In this document: piece after piece, positions 12,001-19,372 of the stretch
How positions within the stretch are numbered: the first letter of the stretch is position 1
How the letters are laid out: every line of letters begins with the position of its first letter
NCBI GenBank assembly: GCA_001586965.3
Contig: LUCW03001356.1
Span: 1-20,000, forward strand
DNA length: 20,000 bases
Direction of reading: 5' to 3'
Origin: Sphaeroforma sirkka
Taxonomy: Eukaryota > Opisthokonta > Ichthyosporea > Ichthyophonida
Program-made: the position numbers and the translations under genes
The notes under the pieces: model-generated
The model's database searches: none
Seen by the model: the letters and a program-made list of their open reading frames with translations, nothing else
What the model was told of the DNA's origin: nothing

Positions 12001-15000
12001 TCGAGAGATTAACCGTTATTTCTGAGAGAGTTTAATTTCTATTCAATGGCTTATCTAGTTCGAGAGATTGCGTTATTTCTAGAGGTTTAACCATATTCAA
12101 TGGCTTATCTAGTTCGAGAGATTACGTTATTTCTAGAGGTTTAACCATATTCAGTGGCTTATCTAGTTCGAGAGATTGCGTTATTTCTAGAGGTTTAACC
12201 ATATTCAATGGCTTATCTAGTTCGAGAGATTGCGTTATTTCTAGAGGTTTAACCATATTCAATGGCTTATCTAGTTCGAGAGATTACGTTATTTCTAGAG
12301 GTTTAACCATATTCAGTGGCTTATCTAGTTCGAGAGATTGCGTTATTTCTAGAGGTTTAACCATATTTCAATGGCTTATCTAGTTCGAGAGATTGCGTTA
12401 TTTCTAAGAGAGGTTTAACCATATTCAATGGCTTATCTAGTCGAGAGAGAGATTGCGTTATTTCTAGAGGTTTAACCATATTCAATGGCTTATCTAGTTC
12501 GAGAGATTACGTTATTTCTAGAGGTTTAACCATATTCAATGGCTTATCTAGTTCGAGAGATTGCGTTATTTCTAGAGGGTTAAACCATATTAAATGGCTT
12601 TATCTAGTTCGAGAGAGATTGCGTTATTTCTAGAGGTTTCCATATTCAATGGCTTATCTAGTTCGAGAGATTACGTTATTTCTAGAGGTTTAACCATATT
12701 CAATGGCTTATCTAGTTCGAGAGAGATTACGTTATTTCTAGAGGTTTAACCATATTCAATGGCTTATCTAGTTCGAGAGATTGCGTTATTTCTAGAGGTT
12801 TAACCATATTCAATGGCTTATCTAGTCGAGAGAGATTGCGTTATTTCTAGAGGTTTAACCATATTCAATGGCTTGTCTAGTTCGAGAGATTGCGTTATTT
12901 CTAGAGGTTTAACCATATTCAATGGCTTATCTAGTTCGAGAGATTGCGTTATTTCTAGAGGTTTTAACCATATTCAGTGGCTTATCTAGTTCGAGAGATT
13001 ACGTTATTTCTAGAGGTTTAACCATATTCAATGGCTTATCTAGTTCGAGAGATTGCGTTATTTCTAGAGGTTTAACCATATTCAATGGCTTGTCTCGTTC
13101 GAGAGATTACGTTATTTCTAGAGGTTTAACCATATTCAGTGGCTTATCTAGTTCGAGAGATTGCGTTATTTCTAGAGGTTTAACCATATTCAATGGCTTA
13201 TCTAGTTCGAGAGATTGCGTTATTTCTAGAGGTTTAACCATATTCAATGGCTTATCTAGTTCGAGAGATTGCGTTATTTCTAGAGGTTTAACCATATTCA
13301 ATGGCTTATCTAGTTCGAGAGATTGCGTTATTTCTAGAGGTTTAACCATATTCAATGGCTTATCTAGTTCGAGAGATTGCGTTATTTCTAGAGGTTTAAC
13401 CATATTCAATGGCTTATCTAGTTCGAGAGATTGCGTTATTTCTAGAGGTTTAACCATATTCAATGGCTTATCTAGTTCGAGAGATTGCGTTATTTCTAGA
13501 AGTTTAAATTTCTACTAAATGACTTGTCTAGTTCGAGAGATTGCCTTATTTCTAGAGGTTTAACTATATTCAATGGCTTATCTAGTTCGAGAGATTACGT
13601 TATTTCTAGAGGTTTAACCATATTCAGTGGCTTATCTAGTTCGAGAGATTGCGTTATTTCTAGAGGTTTAACCATATTCAATGGCTTATCTAGTTCGAGA
13701 GATTGCGTTATTTCTAGAGGTTTAACCATATTCAGTGGCTTATCTAGTTCGAGAGATTGCGTTATTTCTAGAGGTTTAACCATATTCAGTGGCTTATCTA
13801 GTTCGAGAGATTGCGTTATTTTTCTAGAGGTTTAACCATATTCAATGGCTTATCTAGTTCGAGAGATTGCGTTATTTCTAAGAGGTTTAACCATATTAAA
13901 TGGCTTGTCTAGTTCGAGAGATTGCGTTATTTCTAGAGGTTTAACCATATTCAGTGGCTTATCTAGTTCGAGAGATTACGTTATTTCTAGAGGTTTAACC
14001 ATATTCAATGGCTTATCTAGTTCGAGAGATTACGTTATTTCTAGAGGTTTAACCATATTCAGTGGCTTATCTAGTTCGAGAGATTGCGTTATTTCTAGAG
14101 GTTTAACCATATTCAATGGCTTATCTAGTTCGAGAGATTGATTGCGTACGGTATTTCTAGAGGTTAAATTTCATATTAAATGGCTTGTCTAGTTCGAGAG
14201 ATTGCGTTATTTCTAGAGGTTTAACCATATTCAATGGCTTGTCTCTTTCGAGAGATTACGTTATTTCTAGAGGTTTAACCATATTCAGTGGCTTATCTAG
14301 TTCGAGAGATTGCGTTATTTCTAGAGGTTTAACCATATTCAATGGCTTATCTAGTTCGAGAGATTGCGTTATTTCTAGAGGTTTAAATTTCTACTAAATG
14401 GCTTGTCTAGTTCGAGAGATTGCGTTATTTCTAGAGGTTTAACCATATTCAATGGCTTATCTAGTTCGAGAGATTACGTTATTTCTAGAGGTTTAACCAT
14501 ATTCAGTGGCTTATCTAGTTCGAGAGATTGCGTTATTTCTAGAGGTTTAACCATATTCAATGGCTTATCTAGTTCGAGAGATTGCGTTATTTCTAGAGGT
14601 TTAACCATATTCAATGGCTTATCTAGTTCGAGAGATTGCGTTATTTCTAGAGGTTTAACCATATTCAATGGCTTATCTAGTTCGAGAGATTGCGTTATTT
14701 CTAGAGGTTTAATTTCATATTAAATGGCTTGTCTAGTTCGAGAGATTTGCGTTATTTCTAGAGGTTTAACCATATTCAATGGCTTTATCTAGTTCGAGAG
14801 ATTACGTTATTTCTAGAGGTTTAACCATATTCAATGGCTTATCTAGTTCGAGAGATTGCGTTATTTCTAGAGGTTTAACCATATTCAATGGCTTATCTAG
14901 TTCGAGAGATTGCGTTATTTAGAGAGGTTTAACCATATTAAATGACTTGTCTAGTTCGAGAGATTGCCTTATTTCTAGAGGTTTAACTATATTCAATGGC

Positions 15001-17208
15001 TTATCTAGTTCGAGAGATTGCGTTATTTCTAGAGGTTTAACCATATTCAATGGCTTATCTAGTTCGAGAGATTGCGTTATTTCTAGAGGTTTAACCATAT
15101 TCAATGGCTTATCTAGTTCGAGAGATTGCGTTATTTCTAGAGGTAACCATATTCACTAAATGCTTGTCTAGTTCGAGAGATTGCCTTATTTCTAGAGGTT
15201 TAACCATATTCAATGGCTTATCTAGTTCGAGAGATTACGTTATTTCTAGAGGTTTAACCATATTCAATGGCTTATCTAGTTCGAGAGATTGCGTTATTTC
15301 TAGAGGTTTAACCATATTCAATGGCTTATCTAGTTCGAGAGATTGCGTTATTTCTAGAGAGTTAAAACCATATTCAATGACTTATCTAGTTCGAGAGATT
15401 GCGTTATTTCTAGAGGTTTAACCATATTCAGTGGCTTATCTAGTTCGAGAGATTGCGTTATTTCTAGAGGTTTAACCATATTCAATGGCTTATCTAGTTC
15501 GAGAGATTGCGTTATTTCTAAGAGGTAAATTTCTACTAAATGACTTGTCTAGTCGAGAGAGATTGCCTTATTTCTAGAGGTTTAACCATATTCAATGGCT
15601 TGTCTCGTTCGAGAGATTACGTTATTTCTAGAGGTTTAACCATATTCAGTGGCTTATCTAGTTCGAGAGATTGCGTTATTTCTAGAGGTTTAACCATATT
15701 CAATGGCTTATCTAGTTCGAGAGATTGCGTTATTTCTAAGAGGTAAATTTCTACTAAATGCCTTGTCTAGTTCGAGAGATTGCCTTATTTCTAGAGGTTT
15801 AACCATATTCAATGGCTTATCTAGTTCGAGAGATTACGTTATTTCTAGAGGTTTAACCATATTCAATGGCTTATCTAGTTCGAGAGATTGCGTTAGTTCT
15901 AGAGGTTTAACCATATTCAATGGCTTATCTAGTTCGAGAGATTACGTTATTCTAAGAGGTAAATTTCTACTAAATGCCTTGTCTAGTTCGAGAGATTGCC
16001 TTATTTCTAGAGGTTTAACCATATTCAATGGCTTATCTAGTTCGAGAGATTACGTTATTTCTAGAGGTTTAACCATATTCAATGGCTTGTCTCGTTCGAG
16101 AGATTACGTTATTTCTAGAGGTTTTAACCATATTCAGTGGCTTATCTAGTTCGAGAGATTGCGTTATTTCTAGAGGTTTAACCATATTCAATGGCTTATC
16201 TAGTTCGAGAGATTTCGTTATTTCTAAGAGGTAAATTTCTACTAAATGACTTGTCTAGTTCGAGAGATTGCCTTATTTCTAGAGGTTTAACCATATTCAG
16301 TGGCTTATCTAGTTCGAGATATTACGTTATTTCTAGAGGTTTAATCATATTCAATGGCTTGTCTCGTTCGAGAGATTGCGTTTTTTCTAGAGGTTTAACC
16401 ATATTCAGTGGCTTATCTAGTTCGAGAGATTGCGTTATTTCTAGAGGTTTAACCATATTCAATGGCTTATCTAGTTCGAGAGATTGCGTTATTTTTAGAG
16501 GTAAATTTCTACTAAATGCCTTGTCTAGTTCGAGAGATTGCCTTATTTCTAGAGGTTTAACCATATTCAATGGCTTGTCTCGTTCGAGAGATTACGTTAT
16601 TTCTAGAGGTTTAACCATATTCAATGGCTTATCTAGTTCGAGAGATTGCGTTAGTTCTAGATGTTTAACCATATTCAATGGCTTATCTAGTTCGAGAGAT
16701 TGCGTTATTTCTAAGAGGTAAATTTCTACTAAATGACTTGTCTAGTTCGAGAGATTGCCTTATTTCTAGAGGTTTAACTATATTCAATGGCTTGTCTCGT
16801 TCGAGAGAGTACGTTATTTCCAGAGGTTTAACCATATTCAGTGGCTTATCTAGTTCGAGAGATTGCGTTATTTCTAGAGGTTTAACCATATTCAGTGGCT
16901 TATCTAGTTCGACAGATTGCGTTATTTCTAGAGGTTTAACCATATTCAATGGCTTATCTAGTTCGAGAGATTGCGTTATTTCTAAGAGGTAAATTTCTAC
17001 TAAATGACTTGTCTAGTTCGAGAGATTGCGTTATTTCTAGAGGTTTAACCATATTCAATGGCTTGTCTCGTTCGAGAGATTACGTTATTTCCAGAGGTTT
17101 AACCATATTCAGTGGCTTATCTAGTTCGAGAGATTGCGTTATTTCTAGAGGTTTAACCATATTCAATGGCTTATCTAGTTCGAGAGATTACGCTATTGCT
17201 AAGAGGTT
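12001..17208. repeat. Higher-order repeat domain at the right flank
   Basis: Units here are of distinguishable types: one with CTTGTCTAG and TTGCCTT, one with CTTGTCTCG and TTACG, plain units, and a closing unit with CTAAGAGGTAAATTTCTAC in place of CTAGAGGTTTAACC. The types recur in order, giving composite repeats. The closing motif starts at 13506, 14385, 15527, 15745, 15961, 16233, 16503, 16720 and 16991. The last intervals are 218, 216, 272, 270, 217 and 271 bp, which is 4 or 5 units. A private C (TTTCCAGAGG instead of TTTCTAGAGG) is shared at 16820 and 17091, 271 bp apart, marking a recent duplication of a whole 5-unit block. Confidence 0.88.
13505..13521 (+). repeat. AT-rich closing motif of the higher-order blocks (first of nine)
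   Basis: TAAATTTCTACTAAATG replaces the usual TTTAACCATATTCAATG end of a unit and is followed by CTTGTCTAG with TTGCCTT or TTGCGTT. Further copies begin near 14385, 15527, 15745, 15961, 16233, 16503, 16720 and 16991. Possible intermediates lie upstream: ACCATATTAAATGACTTG at about 10679 and 14933, AATTTCATATTAAATGG near 14165 and 14711, and AATTTCTATTCAATGG near 12033. The motif is the most reliable marker of the block boundary. Confidence 0.85.
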
Positions 17209-17340
17209 AAATCATCTTAGATGGCTTGTCTAGCTTGAGAGATTGTGTTATTTCTAAGAGGTTTAATCATATTCAATGGCTTGTATAGGTCGAGAGATTA
17301 CGTTATTGCTGAAAGGTTTAATATTATTAAATGGCTTGTC
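17209..17340. repeat. Decayed terminal satellite units
   Basis: The last units keep the 54-bp spacing but have many substitutions: GCTATTGCTAAGAGGTTAAAT, CTAGCTTGAGAGATTGTG, GTATAGGTCGAG and GCTGAAAGGTTTAATATTA. The final recognisable match is GGCTTGTCTAGTTCG, ending at 17347. Beyond it (TATGGTATACAAG) no satellite period remains. Such decay at the edge is typical of satellite arrays, where exchange reaches the terminal copies least. Confidence 0.88.
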
Positions 17341-17424
17341 TAGTTCGTATGGTATACAAGATAGTTCTCGAACAAGGCGGCGCGATTCTGTGCGTTGCTT
17401 TTCTTGACCCAGTGGGCGTATATC
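17340..17424 (-). CDS. Candidate last exon of an unrecognised gene
   Basis: Read on the minus strand, a long pyrimidine tract (complement of 17470-17486, mostly T with some C) is followed by TGCACTGCAG, a good 3' splice site ending at 17425. From 17424 the frame runs IYAHWVKKSNAQNRAALF and on to a TAG at 17342-17340, giving 27 complete codons. The peptide has a mixed, protein-like composition unlike the satellite peptides. The stop codon and the preceding AAC lie in the CTAGTTCG that matches the satellite, so the frame closes right at the array boundary. No promoter or poly(A) signal was assigned. The family is not recognised. The alternative is a chance open frame or the remains of a gene. 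Confidence 0.33.
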
Positions 17425-17747
17425 CTGCAGTGCATGTTCGGATGGGCGAGAAAATGGATGAACGGATGAGAAAGAAGAAAAAAAAATGCCACAGAACCCG
17501 GTGGGTCTAGCAGGTTACGGCTTAGGGCACCGACGTATATGTACTTCAGGCTCAAGACTGGTATATCCGACACAGCTGGAATAGCTATGGCAGATATACG
17601 AGTGCCACGCACAACCATAGAGGTGTTGTGGTTAGTTGTCTCCAGGTCAATTGCTACAGACAGTGCGGCAATACATGAGCGCTCAGGTACCCAACACTTG
17701 ACTGTTCTTGGGTTATGTTCTAGTTCTATGTTGGGTTTAGTTGTGGT
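17425..17747 (-). CDS. Open frame upstream of the last candidate exon, exon(s) unresolved
   Basis: This is the same frame as 17340-17424 and is open from 17747. The stretch between about 17690 and 17530 looks coding: WVPERSCIAALSVAIDLETT, then RGTRISAIAIPAVSDIPVLS. The D-L-E with flanking hydrophobic strands loosely resembles the first motif (DxE) of DEDD 3'-5' exonuclease domains; this is a resemblance only, with no further motif seen. The part at 17500-17425 is dominated by the F/L-rich translation of a pyrimidine tract and is more likely intron. I could not fix the donor site (GTTCTG near 17502 and GTAACC near 17522 are candidates). The frame begins after a TAG at 17750-17748. Confidence 0.3.
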
Positions 17748-17750
17748 CTA

Positions 17751-17900
17751 GTTCGCGCAACAAGAACTAAGAACTGCAACGCAGAGGTGCGTTTGTGTCC
17801 CTTTCTTTTTCGTCTGGGCTGGAATGGCAGCTCCTGCGGTGCTGTATTGAGAGGCCGCTTGCCATAGAATACGGTCAGATTGTGCCGTGATATCGACGGC
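17751..17900 (-). CDS. Candidate internal exon, unrecognised product
   Basis: Fifty codons are open here in the same frame as the downstream stretch, separated from it only by TAG at 17750-17748. The translation begins AVDITAQSDRILWQAASQYS and includes a basic run TKKKGTQTH. It follows TACAACATAG at 17910-17901, a possible 3' splice site. Joined to the donor at 18003/18002 it would continue the upstream candidate exon in phase, across an intron of about 102 nt that contains the GT microsatellite. A second minus frame over the same bases (ORF 17926-17726, ending RTRPQLNPT) is also open, so the frame choice is not secure. Confidence 0.25.
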
Positions 17901-17932
17901 CTATGTTGTAAGCTTTGATCAGGCATACCTCA

Positions 17933-17968
17933 CCCCACACACACATACACACACACACAGTCACACAG
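17933..17968. repeat. CA/TG microsatellite
   Basis: CA dinucleotides run through this stretch, interrupted by a T (ACATACAC) and by two GTC interruptions near the right end. It lies inside the proposed 102-nt intron of the minus-strand candidate gene, where it reads as a TG tract just downstream of the donor. Confidence 0.9.
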
Positions 17969-18002
17969 TCAACAAACGCTCTGCGTAGGATCCACGCTGT
18001 AC

Positions 18003-18182
18003 CTGCGAACAAACACAGCCCCACCCATCGCACAGGCCCAAGGCCTCGACCAACATAACATACCGGAACGCGCACTCGTCGATGGCTTTCCTCACTCTGG
18101 GTTCTTTGTACATGCTATCTGTGACACTCACAGGGTACTGCCCTGCAGTGAGACTAAAGGCACGGCCAGCCGACATGCTCGT
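18003..18182 (-). CDS. Candidate 60-codon exon, unrecognised product
   Basis: On the minus strand this stretch is exactly 60 codons long, flanked by good splice-like signals. Upstream is CTCTGCACCCACAG with a branch-point-like CACTAAT; the 3' end is CAG|GTACAG. The frame reads ACG AGC ATG and continues MSAGRAFSLTAGQYPVSVTD, SMYKEPRVRKAIDECAFRYV and MLVEALGLCDGWG. The charged and hydrophobic residues are well mixed and there is no low complexity. The ATG at 18176 could also be a start codon. This is the best coding candidate in the single-copy interval, but I do not recognise the family, and no neighbouring exon has been joined to it with confidence. Confidence 0.35.
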
Positions 18183-18388
18183 CTGTGGGTGCAGAGAGGT
18201 GGATTAGTGAAGCGATGGTAGATACCAGTGGTGGATGGTGGGTCGGTGTTAGCATGTATTCGGGAAGGAGAGGGGTTAGAGAGAGACTTGGTTTGCGATG
18301 GTCGATCCGATGATACAGACGAAAAGTTCGGTACATCAGCAGGGGCTAAAGAGGTGATGGGATGCTTGGGGTGTATAGACGCTACAAA
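18128..18388 (-). other. Open frame rich in Ser, Pro and Thr, possible upstream exon
   Basis: The minus strand is open for 86 codons between TAG at 18391-18389 and TGA at 18130-18128. The middle reads PADVPNFSSVSSDRPSQTKS and LSNPSPSRIHANTDPPSTTG, a Ser/Pro/Thr-rich composition that could be a disordered segment or chance. It overlaps the 60-codon candidate exon in another frame, so at most its right part (about 18388-18220) could be used together with that exon. A GTATCT at about 18225 is a weak donor, but its phase does not match. Low support. Confidence 0.15.
18183..18209 (-). promoter_or_regulatory. Splice-acceptor-like signal (branch point plus pyrimidine tract)
   Basis: The complement of 18209-18203 is CACTAAT, matching the yUnAy branch consensus. 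Some 20 bases further on comes CCACCTCTCTGCACCCACAG, ending at 18183. The arrangement and spacing are those of a spliceosomal 3' splice site for the exon at 18182-18003. Intron support would need transcript data. Confidence 0.4.
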
Positions 18389-18626
18389 CTATATATAGGG
18401 CCGTTGCAGTAGACAGTATAAACTGTGCTATAGCATACGCCAGTGGGCGAATGAGACTTGGTTTACAAACATGTGTGCAACATACCCACGAGCATATGAA
18501 TGGATGGAATATAGACCGACAACGTTGAAGCACATTGAACGCGTTAAGAGCAGGTGTCGAGGTTTAGCAGAGTGCTATTGATGTGGCGCCAATGTCCACT
18601 GATTCACACGATACGCATTGGAACAC
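18389..18626. other. Single-copy interval with no assignable feature
   Basis: The minus strand has a 65-codon open frame at 18533-18336 (starting MLQRCRSIFHPFICSWVCCT) with a Cys-rich, intron-like translation and no supporting signal. A short TATATATA sits at 18391-18398. The 12-mer GAGACTTGGTTT occurs at 18283-18294 and again at 18453-18464. I see nothing else that I can support. Confidence 0.5.
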
Positions 18627-18649
18627 ACTAACTCCAATGAGCGTTGAAC

Positions 18650-18668
18650 GAACAGAGCGAAACTGTTC
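18650..18668. repeat. GAACAG/CTGTTC dyad in the composite repeat head
   Basis: Six-base arms GAACAG and CTGTTC flank a 7-base loop (AGCGAAA here). The same arms recur at 18984-19002 (loop AGGGAAG) and 19633-19651 (loop AGCGAAG), so the arms are constant while the loop varies. In the third, scrambled head only a shortened AACAG...CTGTT remains, with a longer loop. Confidence 0.75.
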
Positions 18669-18738
18669 ATATGTCCCCAGCAATCGGAAACGCGTGACTC
18701 TGGCTCACTCCACCCACTAAAGAATAAGACACCCCCCA

Positions 18739-18771
18739 CATATATGATATCATACCTGCATATCATATATG
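18739..18771. repeat. Inverted repeat, 12-bp arms (copy 1)
   Basis: CATATATGATAT is followed by a 9-base loop CATACCTGC and then the exact reverse complement ATATCATATATG. It sits at the same place in the composite unit in each copy, just after the C-run. Confidence 0.85.
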
Positions 18772-19061
18772 ATACAAACCTATATAACACATATGATACA
18801 ACCTGCAAAACACATGATATAACCTACACACACACATATATGATCTACATAATAAAACATATGATATAACCCACATAACACATGATATAACCTACATAAC
18901 ACATGCATATGATATAACACATAACACAAAACCTACATGCACATAAGATATAACCTACATACTAACTCCAATGAGCGTTGAACGAACAGAGGGAAGCTGT
19001 TCATATGTCCCCAGCAAACGCGTGATGCTCACTCCACCCACTAAAGAATGAGAGACCCCCC

Positions 19062-19086
19062 CACATATGATATCACATCATATGTG
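19062..19086. repeat. Inverted repeat, 10-bp arms (copy 2, altered arms)
   Basis: CACATATGAT, loop ATCAC, and ATCATATGTG pair perfectly. Compared with the other copies both arms differ in sequence and the loop is shorter, yet pairing is retained. Confidence 0.82.
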
Positions 19087-19194
19087 ATAACCACATATGA
19101 TACAACCTGCAAAAAACACATGATATAACCTACACAACACATATATGATCTACATAACACATATGATATAACCCACATAACACATGATATAACC

Positions 19195-19320
19195 TAACTC
19201 CAATGAGCGTTGAACTACATAAACAGAGCATAACAAGCTGTTCATATGTAACCCCCAGCAATCGGTTGAACGAACGCGCAGAAGTGACTCCCCAGCAATG
19301 TGACTCTCACTCCACCCACT
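19195..19320. repeat. Scrambled head of the third composite copy
   Basis: The head starts normally (CTAACTCCAATGAGCGTTGAA) but is then broken by short inserts: TACAT, ATAAC and AA, a displaced TTGAACGAACGCG, and a second CCCCAGCAATG. Normal order resumes at CTCACTCCACCCACTAAAG. The inserts match pieces of the neighbouring tail and head, so the copy looks assembled from local templates. Confidence 0.75.
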
Positions 19321-19343
19321 AAAGAATGAGACACCCCCCACAT

Positions 19344-19372
19344 ATATATGATATCACCTGCATATCATATAT
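19344..19372. repeat. Inverted repeat, 11-bp arms (copy 3)
   Basis: ATATATGATAT, loop CACCTGC, and ATATCATATAT. One extra TA lies on the left side compared with copy 4. Confidence 0.82.

Larger units (their letters stand above)
1..17340. repeat. 54-bp tandem satellite array (about 320 units)
   Basis: The same 54-bp unit repeats head to tail with no spacer from the first base to about 17340. Landmarks in order are GGCTTATCTAGTTCGAG, AGATTGCGTTATTTC, the XbaI palindrome TCTAGA, GGTTTAACC, and CATATTCAAT. The unit is about 35% GC. Most units match the consensus apart from A/G in the final CAAT/CAGT and, less often, G/A in TTGCG/TTACG. Because 54 is divisible by three, one frame stays open on each strand for many units (18-residue peptide repeats containing SRDCVISRGLTIF on plus and LELDKPLNMVKPLEITQS on minus). 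These frames are broken repeatedly by 1-2 bp indels (for example extra GA near 2515, 5149 and 7622), and the minus frame is stopped by every TTACG variant, where CAA becomes TAA. There is no sign of selection for protein, so this is best read as non-coding satellite DNA. The array starts mid-unit and continues beyond the left edge. I do not recognise the family. Confidence 0.97.

Noticed and set aside
13505..17007. TAAATTTCTACTAAATG resembles the 5' part of Cas12a (type V) CRISPR repeats, which contain AATTTCTACTAA.
   Set aside because: The pairing 3' arm (GTAGA) is missing, the motif is part of a satellite unit, copies are 216-272 bp or more apart with satellite rather than unique spacers between them, and no cas gene is present.
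305..17233. Dozens of long open frames with 18-residue repeats on both strands of the satellite.
   Set aside because: They follow automatically from a 54-bp unit with one stop-free frame per strand. Starts and ends fall at random indels or at TTACG variants, overlapping frames on opposite strands are equally open, and no start context, splice signal or selection is seen.
1..17340. CRISPR array, because of regular short repeats.
   Set aside because: Repeats are contiguous with no unique spacers, and variation lies within the unit.
1..17340. A CENP-B box or telomere repeat in the unit.
   Set aside because: No match to the conserved TTCG...A..CGGG pattern of the CENP-B box, and no TTAGGG- or TTTAGGG-like run.
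17460..17490. The A-rich run (GAAAGAAGAAAAAAAAATG) as the poly(A) tail of a retroposon.
   Set aside because: No target-site duplication or retroposon body is seen, and the run reads better as the pyrimidine tract of a minus-strand 3' splice site.
17539..17751. Plus-strand 70-codon open frame starting MYFRLKTGISDTAGIAMADI.
   Set aside because: It overlaps the better minus-strand frame, which has associated splice-like signals and a more protein-like composition. I see no independent support for the plus frame.
17726..17926. Minus-strand 66-codon open frame with a basic run PRRKRKGHKR.
   Set aside because: It shares its bases with the 17900-17751 candidate exon in another frame. The other frame joins in phase to the upstream exon and the downstream stretch, so this one is the less likely choice, though not excluded.
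18336..18533. Minus-strand 65-codon open frame, Cys-rich.
   Set aside because: No splice or start evidence, and its translation looks like that of non-coding sequence.
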